From: Melitaea cinxia
Taxonomy: Eukaryota > Arthropoda > Insecta > Lepidoptera > Nymphalidae
Direction of reading: 5' to 3'
DNA length: 64,000 nt
NCBI RefSeq assembly: GCF_905220565.1
Contig: NC_059417.1
Location: forward strand, 3,852,369 to 3,916,368
The notes beneath the pieces are model-generated. The model searched no databases. It saw only the letters and a list, made by a program, of their open reading frames with translations, and had not been told where the DNA came from. The stretch's first letter is position 1. Each line of letters starts with the position of its first letter. Below, one piece after another: positions 19,578 through 32,043 of this stretch. The position numbers were made by a program, and so were the translations under genes.

Positions 19578-19804
19578 TGGTAGTATGGTAGGGCATAGTA
19601 GAAAATTTCCTGCTCAAAATATGAAGCAGCCTGACTGAGGTATTAATTCGACCTTACAGAAGACCACAAATAAATGTTTTCAAGCAGTATTGTGTTCCTG
19701 TTGGTGAGTGAGGTGACCAGAGGTCCTGGGGATTGGGGATATGGTCGGCAACGCGCTTGCGATTCTTCTGATGGTCTAGACCTTTATAAGCTACGGTAAT
19801 CAGT
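19578..19804 (-). mobile_element. SINE-C copy
   Basis: From 'ggtagggcatagtagaaaat' to 'ctttataagctacggtaatc', reverse of the 2061 reference. Confidence 0.75.
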
Positions 19805-20202
19805 AAATTATTTTATGTTATTTTTTTATTCATTTATTTATCTTAGACATCTGATAGCAATATTTATCTCGATGTAGGATAAGAAAAAATAATATTGTAG
19901 ATTAATATGGTCTGACTCTCCTCCTATACGTAGAAAGAGGCATTTGTCTAGCATAGGAAAGTTACTGGCTGCTTCAGTTTAGTTCCATTCAATATTCTCA
20001 GGAAGTTGTCTATGACGTTATAAAAAAAAGTATTTCACAATCGCTGGTTGCTATTTAAAAAAAATAAAAGTCGTACAAAAACTAACTGTTAGTCAATCGC
20101 AATAAAAGTTTCCGGACCAATTACAAGTGACTGAACATCTTATGGTGTCTTATTTTATTTTAATTTAGTAACAAGAAACGTAAAATTAATTGATATCTGT
20201 AC
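19805..20202. other. No gene seen
   Basis: AT-rich, with no open frame of note. Confidence 0.35.
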
Positions 20203-20320
20203 TAATGTTATAAAACTGAAGAGTTTGTTTGTTTGTTTGAACTCGCTAATCTCAGGAACTACTAGTCCGATTTGAAAAATTCTTTCAGTGTTAGATAGCC
20301 AATCGAGGAAGACTATAGGC
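20203..20320 (+). repeat. Repeat E copy, partial
   Basis: 'ctgaagagtttgtttgtttg', 'gctaatctcaggaactacta' and 'ttctttcagtgttagatagc' match 33648-33888. The 3' end is missing. Confidence 0.75.
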
Positions 20321-20442
20321 TAGTTTAAATTCAGTTACATACAATTCAGTTTAAATAAATAACCAATATGAAGCCAATATAAAGAAAAAAAAATATACAC
20401 GGACTTAAAACGTATTTTAAATATTCAATAATTATTAAAATG

Positions 20443-20738
20443 CCTGCAGCCTGTAACATCCCACTGCTGGGCATAGACCTCTTTTTCCGTGTAGAAGGAT
20501 AGGAGTTTAATCCACCACGCTGCTTTACTGCGGGTTGGCGGATATGTTCCCTACTATGAGTAACGATCGCAATCAGGTTTTTATGATAACTTCCTAACAA
20601 CAGCCAGGACCGACGACTTAACGTGCTTTCTGAGACACGATGGGAAGAGATATTTCCATCCATAGCGGGAATCGAACCCGCAAACCGTCGGTGTTTTAAG
20701 CGACTACTCGCACCACTACACCAGAGTGGTTGTTAATC
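20443..20738 (-). mobile_element. SINE-H copy (tRNA-derived, RTE-tailed) with 10-bp duplication
   Basis: On the minus strand a tRNA-like head carries TGGTGTAGTGGTGCGAGT (A-box region) and GGTTCGATTCC (B box), then the body ('gggaacatatccgccaaccc'), then the tail 'gaggtctatgcccagcagtg'. TATTAAAATG lies on both sides (20433-20442 and 20739-20748), so the boundaries are firm. Confidence 0.9.
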
Positions 20739-20748
20739 TATTAAAATG

Positions 20749-22539
20749 GTAGATCTTAATCGCTTATTATTGTACGTTAATATATTTTTAACGATCATTA
20801 TCACGTGCTCATTCAGTCTTTAGAGCTCGTTAAAAACACTTACTCAAGTGTTTAAAATGTAAAAAATACGCAATTTTAATCCATATTAAACGATCAAATT
20901 CAATTTATAATTATCGCGAAAGTAAAATTATCTACTAATTAATTTTTTATAACAATTAAAAGACGTAAGTAGTCACCGCGGAGTTTGTTAGATTTAGTCT
21001 TTGAGTGTCAGTATTTAAGGGTCTAAGGTAAATGTCTAATTTACTAAGTTATAGGCTATTAAAAATCATCACTCGTGAGTCGTACTCACATAGAAAAATC
21101 AGAAACTGAGAAATTAAGGCCCAAGACACAATTTGCTTGCAAATATGTACCAGGTATTAAATTAATCCTGTCTGCTTTACTACTACGTGGCATTGATTGT
21201 ACTCCTGTTGATTTCCCAGAGTGCTATAATTTAAAGGTTTTAAGTATCGAGTCGACAGACACCTATTCCCTAAAGGCCAGCAAAAATGCCGAAAATCGTC
21301 CAATGTTGTCGCTAACTATGGGTTGCAATAATCGTTTACGTATAAGGCGTTGGTGAAATCACCTTTGCCTTTTTTTACTATCTAAAGCTAATAATTAATT
21401 CAGTTGAATGCAAATAAAAATTAAACCTAATTTTAAATTAAGAAAAATTGAACTGCTACTCACAAAAGAAAAAGAAATAATTTTCATTAATTCGTTAATA
21501 AGGCTATGATGCAACACAAATGTTTTTGGCCTAGAATCGAACCAGTTTCGGAGGAAGTACGTAAGGTCGCAACGCATTTATATTATTTACTTCCAGGATG
21601 ATGCGCAATGTCCGAACATAACGTTACTTTATATAAATCTTTAGATTTCATCTACTGATGTGTGTGAATTGATAATGAGGACGTAACGGATTTGTAGCGT
21701 AATATCTCATAATAACAGTCGTTATGGGTATTCTTGGCCTTGGGTCAGCTGGCTTTTTTCATTTAATAGCCAATGTAGTGTTAGTCTTATATTGCAAATT
21801 ATCGAATAAATCATCGGGTTTTTTTTTCTATGATTAGACACGGTATTGAATGATTTTGATGATTGATGTGATTTCTTACATACGTGATATAAGGCATTCA
21901 CCTCAGTTTTAAGATAAGTATTTTTGTCTAGAGTTCTACAAGAAATAAGTATTAAAGTAAACAACATACACTACTAATTATTTACGCAAAAGTAAAAGCC
22001 AATTTGTGCCTTAACTTCTGCTTTCTAAAGAATCTAAAATTGGTCCGAAGCGGAAGAAATTCGAACCTAGATGCATTTTTTTATCCATTAAACTGGATCT
22101 TTTCTGAGTAAAATAATCGTGAAACGATAAATTTTATTAAAAAAAAAAAAAAAACAACACGTACATTACTAACGTCTTAAGTATAACAAAAACTTTTACA
22201 CAGAAAGGTCATTAACATATTATTAAGATGATTATATAATAAAAGTATCTGGAATGTTTTCATCGGATTTATTTATTTTTTAAAGTCCGGTTTTTTATAG
22301 CTCATTGGGTGATTGACCGCATGTGACAAGTGCGGGGGATTTTGGCAGTCATAATGGAAGTCGATCGTTAAGTTAAACGAACTGGCTATTACTTAGGCTG
22401 ATTTATATCATTATGTTACTTATTATAATATTAGTTATACTGTTTTTGTTTTTGACATCTAGTCTTTCTAACAATGTTTTAGATAGTTTTTTTGTGTATT
22501 TTTCATCTTTTATAATGTGTTTTTTTGTTTTTAAATTTA
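20749..22539. other. AT-rich stretch, no gene supported
   Basis: The longest open frame (21075-21356, +, 93 codons) has no motif I recognise and no strong start context. The rest is AT-rich with A-runs (22140-22155). Confidence 0.35.
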
Positions 22540-22743
22540 ATCTTATATATAAAATTCTCGTGTCACAATCTTAGTTACAATACTCCTCCAAAACGACTGT
22601 ACCGATTTTTATGAAATTTTGTGTGCATGTCGGGTAGGTCTGATACTCAGCCAACATCTATTTTTCATACCCTTAAGTTATAGGGGGGGGGGGGGGGTTT
22701 AATAATATATATGGCAAAAAAACACTTGCGGGGTCAGCTAGCA
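22540..22743 (+). repeat. Repeat D copy, internally deleted, with a 15-G run
   Basis: 'tatataaaattctcgtgtca', 'actcctccaaaacgac', 'accgatttttatgaaatttt' and 'ggtaggtctga' match 34828 and 53362. The homologous 'ccctaaattttaagggt' block has become a 15-base G run (22683-22697). Confidence 0.75.
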
Positions 22744-22861
22744 TATTTTCATATAATAAATGAGCGAAAATGCTAGAAATAAGCGAATTCTTAATAAAAA
22801 GTCGGTGATACTGATCGGTTATTATTCAAAATTCACTTTTCAAAAACGAAGTACCCACTTG

Positions 22862-23088
22862 CCTTAAAAAAAAAATCAAAATAAATACGCGTTATCAATA
22901 ATTACTTAAAAGGAACTCGTCAGATCTTGATCAAATTTAGATAGGACCACATAACAAGCGTCAGCTTTCGATTTTAAAAAAAGAATTATCATAAAAGCAA
23001 TCAGTAAGCAGTTCTGAGGTAATACAAATAAAATATCGTCTACCTTAGAACCCCTTCTTTTTTTGAAGTCTTAAAAAATAAGGGCTTA
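22862..23088 (+). mobile_element. HINE-A copy, 5' truncated
   Basis: Core blocks 'aaatacgcgttatcaa', 'cagatcttgatcaaatttag' and 'tcagctttcgatt', and the 'ttttgaagtc' end. Confidence 0.7.
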
Positions 23089-24438
23089 GTCGATATATTA
23101 AAGGCATTATTCTCAACTATTATGTAACTGTACTATACTATTAATACAATTTTATAGAATCTCGGTATGTCTTTTCTATTAATTTGATGGAAATAAAATA
23201 TTTAACGAGCAGCTACTTGTGTGATATTTAATTTTTTATTTTCAGTTTAAAGTTTTTTTTTTTTAATTTGAAAATGGAACAAGCGTTCACTTTGTATTTT
23301 TCATGTGCCATTTACTTAGTCACTTTTACATACTATTTATATAAAATCACAATTACATACTATTTATATATATTATGTTTTAATTGTATAAAACATCAAT
23401 ATACACTCGTACGTAACAGCGTATTATTTACTAGCCATAAATGTCAACACAGTTGAAATGGCAAGAAATGTCTAATCTCTATGTCTATAATAAAAAAAAA
23501 AAACGAAATACTTTTTTTCTAAACATTTTTTTTTAAATATCATTTTAAAAATTTACAGTTCTCGACTTTTTTTTCTGTAAATTTAAATTGTCTAGGCTAA
23601 TTTTAACTATCATCCAAGTTTGAAAATGTATTAGAAATTGTCAGTTTGTTTGTGAGGAAACCTTGTACGACAAGCTAAAACCGCGACTATGTCTGCAAGT
23701 GTCTTACGCACGGACGTCATATCTACTAAGGTGTAATTGTGGTATTGTGGTTATGTCATAATGGTCGGATAATGGTCGCTTACTATCAGTTATATGTTAC
23801 GGGCTTTGGCTGCTGTCTCGTGTTTTGGTCGCTGTGTACAGTTGTGCGATGTTGTGTTTGTTTGCGTTTTGGCTGTTTCGGTAATTTGCTTATTTATTGA
23901 ATAAGAGTTGCATTGATATTATAACATTATTTTAGCTCATTGGTATAGTTGGCAGTGCATTAATTTCAGCTCTAGGTTTAACTTTATTTATATTATAACT
24001 TGATGTAGTATTTGCTTATACTTATAACATTGACATTAGTTTGTTTACTTCAGGAACATGTGCATGTTAAGCTTATCTATATATGTGTTTATTATTATTT
24101 ATGGAAATTCTACAAAATAATCTTTTTTCTAGTATATTTAAATATGGAAATTAGTATAAATATTTTAAATTATATTTTTTATTATCTTACTTAATAAAAT
24201 TATAAAATAATAATTTCGTTTGATATAATCGGGCGTGTTTAAGAGTTGTTTCACAAAACTGGTTGCAATATGTAAGTTAGGTGTTACATTGATATAATTA
24301 TATTCTGATTTATATACTGAATATAAAACGAATATTATATTTTATGTTTACTCCACCTCGAAATAGTTTCTGCATTGTTCTTCAAGTACGTATGTATATA
24401 TTTCGCAATATACTAACATTCAATGTCTGCTTATTGTC
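23089..24438. other. No gene supported; GC-richer patch at 23650-23890
   Basis: Mostly AT-rich. The patch at 23650-23890 is less AT-rich, with a short ATG frame (23689) reaching a donor-like AAG|GTGTAA. I would not call it an exon on that alone. Confidence 0.3.
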
Positions 24439-24441
24439 ATA

Positions 24442-24582
24442 CGGCCGTTTTCAATAATCTATTTTTTGGGTTTGCCTACTAGCGATAGATTTTTGACATA
24501 ATTTGTATGGAGCTTACGTCAAAATTATATCTAGAGATAAAAAATTTAAGCAAATTCAGAGATAGAATATTGAAACTGGCCG
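24442..24582. mobile_element. Short MITE with about 21-bp TIRs
   Basis: CGGCCGTTTTCAATAATCTA at the left pairs with the inverted CGGCCAGTTTCAATATTCTA at the right. ATA lies directly outside both ends (24439-24441 and 24583-24585), a 3-bp duplication. Its 141 bp carry no coding capacity. The superfamily is not certain; PIF/Harbinger-like is possible. Confidence 0.65.
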
Positions 24583-24585
24583 ATA

Positions 24586-25304
24586 GACAGCAATCGTTAC
24601 TCGTTGTAAGGAAATTATTCTTTAATTTGCAGTAGAGTAGCGTAGTGGATTAAGCTTTTTTTTAGAGATGGAGAAAGAGCCTTTAGTCAGCTGTAGCACG
24701 TTACAGAATCAAACAACGGATAATCTCAAAGTTCAGAAATTCTTTCATAAGGCGGATTCTACGTTATAGCATAGGCATTAGTTTTACACGTGAAATGAAA
24801 TGAGCTCTGAGCTCTTTATTGAGCATGATTACATACTCAATGAAAGAGCCAAAATCATTTAATCCGAGCGGGCAAAACCACTAAAGTTAATAGTGCTAAA
24901 TAAGCATGACATATTTCACAGAAAACAAATTAAAATATGCTAATATTAGAATATATTTTTTATTGTAATATTAAATTAACACAAAATTATTAAAATTTAT
25001 ACATCATATTGGACGATGTGTAATCTTTTTCTTTGTTTTTTATTATAAATTATATTTCTTAAAAAACACTCAAGTTCCGAATAGACCCATGTTTTGTTGA
25101 ACAAAAAATATAATCTTTAGGTCATTGAACTATTAAGGATAATAAAGTTTACGTTGTCAAAACAATCGAGAATTTTTGTTTATTTTTTTTATTATTTAGA
25201 TGTCATTTATAGCGTTTTTTTATTTTGTCGGTGAAGTTTATTGGAACTTGGAAGTCGTTTGTACTATTGTTGTCTATTATTGTTCAAATTATATTAAACT
25301 AGAT
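24586..25304. other. AT-rich stretch, no gene seen
   Basis: No open frame or recognised repeat. Confidence 0.4.
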
Positions 25305-25500
25305 AATCCCGCAAACTTCGTACTGTAAATACATAATATTAAATTAAAAAAATATTTTCAGAGTCCAAAAATAGGTTACAACATCGGAATTATAACCAGT
25401 ATAAACTACATTCAGCGTACAATTTTAAGAAAGCATATCTCTTCAGATTACAATATACCACTAAAGACACAGTTCGCCCAGTGTGTGTACGGATATATGC
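25305..25500 (+). repeat. Repeat Q-related fragment
   Basis: Starts 'actagataatcccgcaaact' plus 'tcgtact', a decayed form of the 'ctagctgacccggcgaactt' end. Confidence 0.4.
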
Positions 25501-25558
25501 CATCATTTTAATATAAATAATATAATCTATCTATATCTTATCTTCTTCTATCTATCTA

Positions 25559-25740
25559 TACATCTATACTAATAAATGGAGAGCCGGTTTTTTTGTTCGG
25601 TTATACTGCGAAAACTATTGAACCGATCGGAATAATACTTATACCATAAGATGCAGCGTGTTTCGGAGAAGGAAGGTATATGATATGCTGGTGATTACTT
25701 ATCGTTTAAAAACATATGGACGGACAGAGGTCGCTAGTAA
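25559..25740 (+). repeat. Short interspersed repeat with the ACCGAT motif
   Basis: Starts 'tctatactaataaatggaga' and contains 'attgaaccgatcggaataat'. It resembles families E and F in layout but is otherwise different. Confidence 0.4.
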
Positions 25741-26440
25741 CATAAATAAATCCCTAGATGCTTATTCATTGACGCTTCGTGCAACCATAATTTAACAATT
25801 TGGCTAAAATTCCAGAGTTTATCCGGGTTTAAACCGGGTTCAGTGTTTTAACTATATTCCCAGCTTTCGGGGTTCCACCCACATTCTAAATCTTGACAGT
25901 TAAGAACAAAAATACTATAATTAATGCAAGGAAATATCGAAAATTGAAAATATTGAAATATTTTAGTATTCGAGTAAATAAGTGTAAGTTTAAATGACGG
26001 GTGACTGATTCACGCCGGGGGCGGTGCGACATTCCTGCGCGGGCAGATAATATGGAGTATTTGCCTTCTACAGACAACATAATATTTCAATATAATATTT
26101 TTAAGCTTTCGCAGTTACTACGAACACTTTATTCTACGGAACTTATGCGATTGTTATTTTTGAACTTCCGATATTTTGAGGCGCCTGCGACCATGGCGCC
26201 TGCAACGTCGCTGACATTATTAATGTTCATAATATTTAGAATTAAAAAAAAAATGAAAAAACAAACGACATGCGACATTATATTATAATCTAAAAATTTA
26301 CATCTATTTCCTAACTTTAAAACAATAAAAAGTCTAATTTTCAAAATTTTTAACCAATAGTTGCACACCACTCAAACATCACAGAGAATTTCATGTAAAG
26401 CGAAGCTAAATTAAATGCAAAAGCATGCTAAATTAAATCA
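25741..26440. other. No gene supported; GC patch at 26008-26045
   Basis: Contains the CpG-rich patch 'cgccgggggcggtgcgac' and a 'gcgcctgcgaccatggcgcc' near-palindrome (26181-26200). I cannot assign either. Overlapping open frames on both strands look incidental. Confidence 0.3.
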
Positions 26441-26622
26441 ATAAAAATTAAAACAGCTTTGTTCAAATAGACTCCGAGAGCACTTTGTCGAATCGTCATT
26501 TTACAAATTAAAACTTCAAAAAAAAAGATTATTGTTTTTGTAAAAGTAAAGCTACCTACCACCGATTCGGAATGTAGATTCTGCAGAGAAGAATCGGCAA
26601 GAAACTCCGCAGTTACTCTTTT
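26441..26622 (-). repeat. Repeat K copy, uninterrupted
   Basis: 'agagcactttgtcgaatcgt', then 'ttcggaatgtagattctgca' and 'gccgattcttctctgc' read in reverse. This copy shows what the HINE-A insertion at 5102 interrupted. Confidence 0.65.
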
Positions 26623-26626
26623 TATA

Positions 26627-26735
26627 TATAATAATAATAATCTTTATTGGACACAATCATAAATTATACAATACAGATTACCCTGACTCCTGCACTAGTT
26701 TGCACTGTGTTGCAGAAGTCAGTATCCTCCCCTTT
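26627..26735 (-). repeat. LINE 3'-end-like fragment
   Basis: Reads in reverse as ...GTCCAATAAAGATTATTATTA: a polyadenylation-like AATAAA followed by ATT repeats, typical of CR1/L2-type tails. No coding part remains. Confidence 0.5.
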
Positions 26736-26934
26736 AATATATGTAATAACAAATTATGCCCCGAATTACTATTAATTCAGTGGTACAAAAAAAGAAAAAA
26801 AGAAATCAAAAGTAACTGTCATTAATAATTTAAAACTATAACAATGCTGTGGTTTTCTAGTTCGCCACAAGTAATGTATTGTGGTAAGAGATAGGTAATT
26901 GATTATTTGATTATAAATGAGCCTACTCGAAATC

Positions 26935-27016
26935 AGTGTTGTGTTCCTGCTGTTGACGTTGGCAACGCGCTTGCGATGTTTCTGGTGTTGCAAGCTATAA
27001 GCTCGCTTACCAACAG
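26935..27016 (-). mobile_element. SINE-C fragment
   Basis: 'agtgttgtgttcctgctgtt', 'ggcaacgcgcttgcgatgtt' and 'tctggtgttgcaag'. Part of the middle is deleted. Confidence 0.65.
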
Positions 27017-27187
27017 ATGTGCGCTAGTTTACCGACCTTCCAAACATGTGCATCAATTTGTAATTTTCGAAGTGAAAGAAGTTTTATAGAATCGTTGTGA
27101 TTTAAAACTCGATGAAACAAAAATGCGTCATGATTTAAAACAAACACATAAATGTATAGGAGAGAATTAGATAATAAATCAGGATTT

Positions 27188-27365
27188 ACTCCTGTGTCGG
27201 GGCTCTGGAAACACACATAATACACAAATACAAACGCTCAGACCACGCAAGCATTTGTATGCCATGTGCGTTGGTCGAACCCTCAACCCCCGGCACAACC
27301 GCCATAGCTACAGCCGCAGCTATAGCCGCAGTGTTGTGACCGCTGCGCTAACACATCGTTATATA
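27188..27365 (-). mobile_element. tRNA-like SINE head (SINE-H related)
   Basis: Read in reverse, 'gcgcagcggtcacaacac' and a degenerate B box 'gagggttcgacc' are followed by 'acgcacatggcatacaaat', as in the 35440-35767 copy. An imperfect 'cagctatagccgcag' duplication lies in the head. Confidence 0.5.
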
Positions 27366-27559
27366 GTGGAACCCGATGGTGAAAATGTATAATATGTATA
27401 TACTTTTATCGATTGATTTATTGATTAGTTTAACGGCCTCAGTTGTGCCAAAGTAGCACGGTTGATTCCACCAATGTCACTTAGAGTGGAGCACACACGA
27501 AGGAGATTGATTGGTCGGTGCAGTAGAGATAACAGTCTCTGTTTAATTTGAAAACAGGC

Positions 27560-27690
27560 AATATACTTTTATCTGTTGGATCCTGTCATCCGTCAAATAG
27601 CATTAACAGTAACCGTTGAAACAGTTCAATAAATTTAAATAAACTACATATATTTAAAAAAATGGCGAAGTTCGCCGGGTTAGCTAGTGT
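27560..27690 (-). repeat. Repeat Q-related 3' end
   Basis: Ends 'ggcgaagttcgccgggttag', the reverse of the family terminus. Confidence 0.5.
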
Positions 27691-27759
27691 AAGATAAAAA
27701 ACGAACAATGTATTCAAACACAATTCGAGTTACATTAATTAAAAGTACCCTCCTGTTGT

Positions 27760-27840
27760 GTATTTTTGTTCGCGTGCTCGCGTGTTAGTTTTTGATCGTA
27801 TCGCCGCTTGCTCGTTTTAATTGAATCCGTGCTTTTACAC
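27760..27840 (+). other. Candidate non-coding first exon with GTAAGT donor
   Basis: A CpG-bearing patch ('gttcgcgtgctcgcgtgt') lies outside recognised repeats and ends directly at a consensus donor GTAAGT (27841). An initiator-like TTAGTT occurs at 27785, but I see no DPE at +28. Only a candidate alternative first exon. Confidence 0.2.
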
Positions 27841-27952
27841 GTAAGTTTTTATGTTTTACAAACACATCGTGTGCCTGTGTGCTTTGTTTAATATATCAGA
27901 TAGGTTGTTGATTTTTTTATTCAGCCGTAGTTAGGGGAGACTTTATAGTCTA

Positions 27953-27984
27953 AGGTTCATTAAACTTTATAGTTTAATGAACCT
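27953..27984. repeat. Perfect 14-bp stem hairpin
   Basis: AGGTTCATTAAACT, loop TTAT, AGTTTAATGAACCT. AT-rich, no poly-T run follows, no known role. Confidence 0.85.
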
Positions 27985-28592
27985 AACCTTAACGTAGGTA
28001 AGGTCCATATTTTCTCATCTTTTTATTTCTTAGATACTGTTATTATTAATTATTTTTTTTAATAAAAGATGATTCTTTATTCGAGTATAAATTAGGAAAG
28101 GAGATTTACCTGTCCGCTTAGTATGTAATATTCAGAAATATTTTATGTATCAAAGATTATACTTTTATTGTTATAAAGAACTGATCTACTAGACAGGTCA
28201 GAGAATGTAAAACCTTTTTTTTAAAGATAAAACTCTATGGAGTATCAATCTGTTGCAAAAGACCAGCAAGTCATTAAAAATGTTTAGTAATTGAAACTTT
28301 TGGATTAAAGAGAGTGATCGAAATAATTATAGTTATATTCGAATGAAAAGCATAATTATAATCAAATATCAAAGATCGAATGCAGATAAAAAAAATATAA
28401 TGTTTAATAAACGTTTACCTTATAAAAACGAAACTGTTTTGAAAAATTCCTATGTTATTCCTAAGTTATAATGACCTAACATTCTTGTGTCGACATTATC
28501 AGAAACAATACAACAGAGGGATATTTACACATTTTTTTATTCATAAAGTCAGCACAGTAAAGATGATTCCAGTCAAAAGAGGTATCTTCTTC
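27985..28592. other. No gene seen
   Basis: AT-rich. The open frame at 28452-28727 runs into repeat M and is not supported. Confidence 0.4.
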
Positions 28593-28947
28593 TATATATT
28601 AATACGTGAAGCAAAAACGTTGTACCCCATTTTACGAAAATTACGCAAACGGAGGAGTAAGAAATTTCGCACACTTCTTATAGTTTGTATTGAGAAGGAG
28701 TGCAGAATGCTCATACTTTTTTTTTAAATTATGCATAAAAAGTACATTAAATCAATAATTAAAAAAAATGCACACACTACCATGTATTTGACACACACAC
28801 GCATATTATATAACTCTTGCCGATTGTCAGTCTGTAGTCAAATTGAAAAATTTAAAAAAAGGTTCTTTATTTTCATTATTTTTTGGTTTTATTTAATTTA
28901 AAATTTTAATTATGGTCGAATTTCGACCTCTTGGCGACCATTAGTAG
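28593..28947 (+). repeat. Repeat M, copy 1
   Basis: Blocks 'tattaatacgtgaagcaaaa', 'cgaaaattacgcaaacggag', 'aaatttcgcacacttctta', 'gagaaggagtgcagaatgct' and 'acacactaccatgtatttga' recur in order on the other strand at 44943-45220. It ends 'atggtcgaatttcgacct' then 'ggcgaccattagtag', itself near-palindromic. Confidence 0.8.
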
Positions 28948-30170
28948 TTTTTAAAATCGATAATGCAAGTACCACCACCTCATACCACCATACTCATTAA
29001 TATGCAATGTTTGAAGTTAGCAAACACTCTCTCCATATTTTAGAAAAGCGAAAATAATTAGATAGGGTAACGATGAACAATTGGAAGGATGTTGTAATTG
29101 TTAAATAATACATATTATATTTCGTACATTCATTGACTTATGACGAAATCTCAAAATCCGCTAGACGCATAAAGATGAAACTTTTTGCAAGGAGATAGTT
29201 TATAGTTACTAGACGTCCTCCACATCCGTTTCAATTTTCAAAATAAATTTTCTACTTCAAGGCGATTCGTGTGAAAATACAACGTTAATATTTTACAATT
29301 CGTACTTGGACAGTTTTTACTGCAATCATAAGTGTACCTTGACCTCATAGGAATGTTGAACAATATATAAAAAGAAATAATTAAAATAACCTTGCTTAAT
29401 ATCGATGATTAAAATCATTTGTAAAATATTATTTGTTCTCCGTATAATTTTGTTTGATAATTAAATTAATTAGCTTCAAATACAACAAACAATTTAACAA
29501 AATATATATATATTTATATTGTATATATTATTTATATGACTCGTCATTAGGCTGAACTGATGATGATGAACTGATATATGATTCGTTAGTTCGTCATCTT
29601 CATTGGTAATAAATAATCAATAAAAAAAGACGGTTATTTATATAAGGGGAGTTTTCGGGTAATTAATATGTACCATATATATCTTACCATAAGATATCTT
29701 CCACGCAGAAGCGTCGAGTGGCCAGGCATTTTGAAAAACATGCCTTTAAAATTCATACGATTTTTTTTGTTACCCATACATTAGGGAATTCTAAACAACT
29801 TTAATATCATATCAAAAAAAGTTTCGATCCCTGCTGAAAAATTGTTTATGCCTTTAAAACTTACTTATACTAAGAATTTTCGACTTTCTCCTCCAGACCA
29901 GTTTTTGTTAGTCCAGATTTTTAGTTTATAGGATAAATTCAGTTACTATTCATCCCTATTATTAATTCAATGCAGTTGAAGTTTTCTCAGGGAGGTATTA
30001 CTGACTTTTCTTCCATAACTGTTCCTTGTATCTACAACATATGACATTTTTTATTTTAAAACTTGTGACAATTAATAGTAAGAATTAGATTTCGTTTATT
30101 ATTGTAGAATTTTTATATTTAAATATGTATAATGTTTAATAATAAGGTGTATTGTTTAATATAAAAATAA
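28948..30170. other. AT-rich stretch, no gene seen
   Basis: No supported feature in about 1.2 kb. Confidence 0.4.
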
Positions 30171-30423
30171 TTGTTTGCTTGCAAAGAAAAAAAAGACCGA
30201 CTTCAATTACGTGGACCAGTAATAAACGTAAGTTCAGGAAAAAATAGTCGAGTAAATGCGCATTATCTCAATTAAGTTTAAATGGGTCCACATGACACGC
30301 TCCAACTTTCGATTAAAAAATAAATCATCGAAATCGGCCACCCCTTCAAACGTCTGGGGTAACACATAAAGGAAAAACAGCTGACTTGAGAACTTACTCC
30401 AATTTTTTAAATTCTGTTAAAAA
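30171..30423 (+). mobile_element. HINE-A copy, monomer
   Basis: Arm 'gtttgcttgcaaa', 'accgacttcaattacg', core and degraded 3' end. Confidence 0.75.
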
Positions 30424-32043
30424 TATTTTTTTCATGTATTGATTTAAATATGTATTACAGTTTTTTGATGTTGTAAATACTGTTAAGTAATACGTTAAGC
30501 TATGTTGATTTGCTTATTTATTATACTATTGAAATAACTTGTAATACACTAAAATATATGTAATGCATCTTTTTCCTTTTAACTATTAAGAGATATTATA
30601 AAAATTCATCGTTAAATTCAACGTTTTTATATTTTCTGCGTATTATAATAAAGTACGAATTTTGTAATTAGCAAATAGAGCAATTTGATTACAATTTTGT
30701 TTTTCTTAATTATCTTCTAACGTTAACCGTAATATACATTTTATTATATAATTAAATAATTTACAAGCGAGTTAAAATGCAATCTCTTTAAATTTAATTG
30801 GTATTTAGTACGATGCATTGTGTCAAGATTACGAAGTTACCGACATCATTCTAGGGGCATTTTTTTTTATCCCACGAATGTCACTGACCCCTCCCGTCTT
30901 TCAGGATGTTCGGGTTAATAACTGTTAATTGAAAAATAACGGTTCTATATAAACGATTGACATCGTTATTTTTGTTATTTTGAATCGGTAATCGTGTAAG
31001 GCTTAATTGAGGTTATCGCGACTCTTGTTTTCTTTTTTGGTTTATTGGTTAAGGATATGATTAACTGATGAAGTGAGTTTTTTTGATAACCCTGTCCATT
31101 CGTTTATTTTCTTTTTGACAGTTCAAGAAAATTTGAAATTAGTGACTCCCTCATACGTTACCAATTCGATTTGAAATAATAATAAACATTTAAGAAGAAT
31201 TTTCAATCGATTTAATACATTACATGATGTCAAATTATTTTTATCATGTGATCGATTTATCGTATTTCAAAAAAAAAAAATCTGTAATTTGTTCGCGCGA
31301 ACTGTCGAAAAGAAAATAAACGGTTAGACGAGGTAAAGGCGTAATTATATATTCATAATACGATGTAGTGTCACAGCTAATTGAACGAAGCGTTAAATTA
31401 TTAGTAATAAACGTTTCTTTTAAAAATGCTTTGTATTTATTTTAAATTGCTTTTTACTGATTCCTTTTCATAATATGCGATTGTTTAGGCTTCGTCATAT
31501 GGTAGTAATAAATATGTAAAAGGATCATAGCGTATAACTTTTTCATTGTACTAACTCATCTTTTGTTTAACAAGGCACGTGCGTTACCAGATGTTCCGGG
31601 TTCTACTAAACTTCATGCAAAAATCACCCTAAACGCGTTAAACATTAAAACGAACATTCTATGCACAAAATGTTTAAAAATATCGGCTGTGCGGAACGTT
31701 AAATTTGAATTTGAACTTTATTAGTATAAAAATAAAGGCTACATTGTGTATTAAATGTAAGATGATAAGTTGTAGGCTGTGATATATTTATTAATAAACA
31801 TCTGCCTATCAAACTGCCCAGGTGGTAAGAATTGTTGATTCAGTGATAGATATAATATGACATAGTTACACTCTGTTTTTTTATGTATTATAGCTATTGT
31901 ATTTAATTCGATATCTTTGTTATCATATTTTTTTTTTACAAAGAATTAACACAGTGATTATATTTTTTATTTCATATTTTTTATGTCAACGATATTACGG
32001 CAATAATTTTGGTAATTTTGGTCGTTTGTCTTTAAACAAAAAC
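30424..32043. other. AT-rich stretch, no gene seen
   Basis: A short CpG patch 'ttcgcgcgaactgtcg' near 31292 is the only compositional change. No coding signal. Confidence 0.4.

Noticed and set aside
21075..21356. 93-codon frame
   Set aside because: No motif, no splice signals, no balanced composition. It is within chance length for this much sequence.
22683..22697. Run of 15 G as a possible quadruplex element
   Set aside because: It replaces a homologous block in repeat D and is more simply explained by slippage expansion in a dead repeat.
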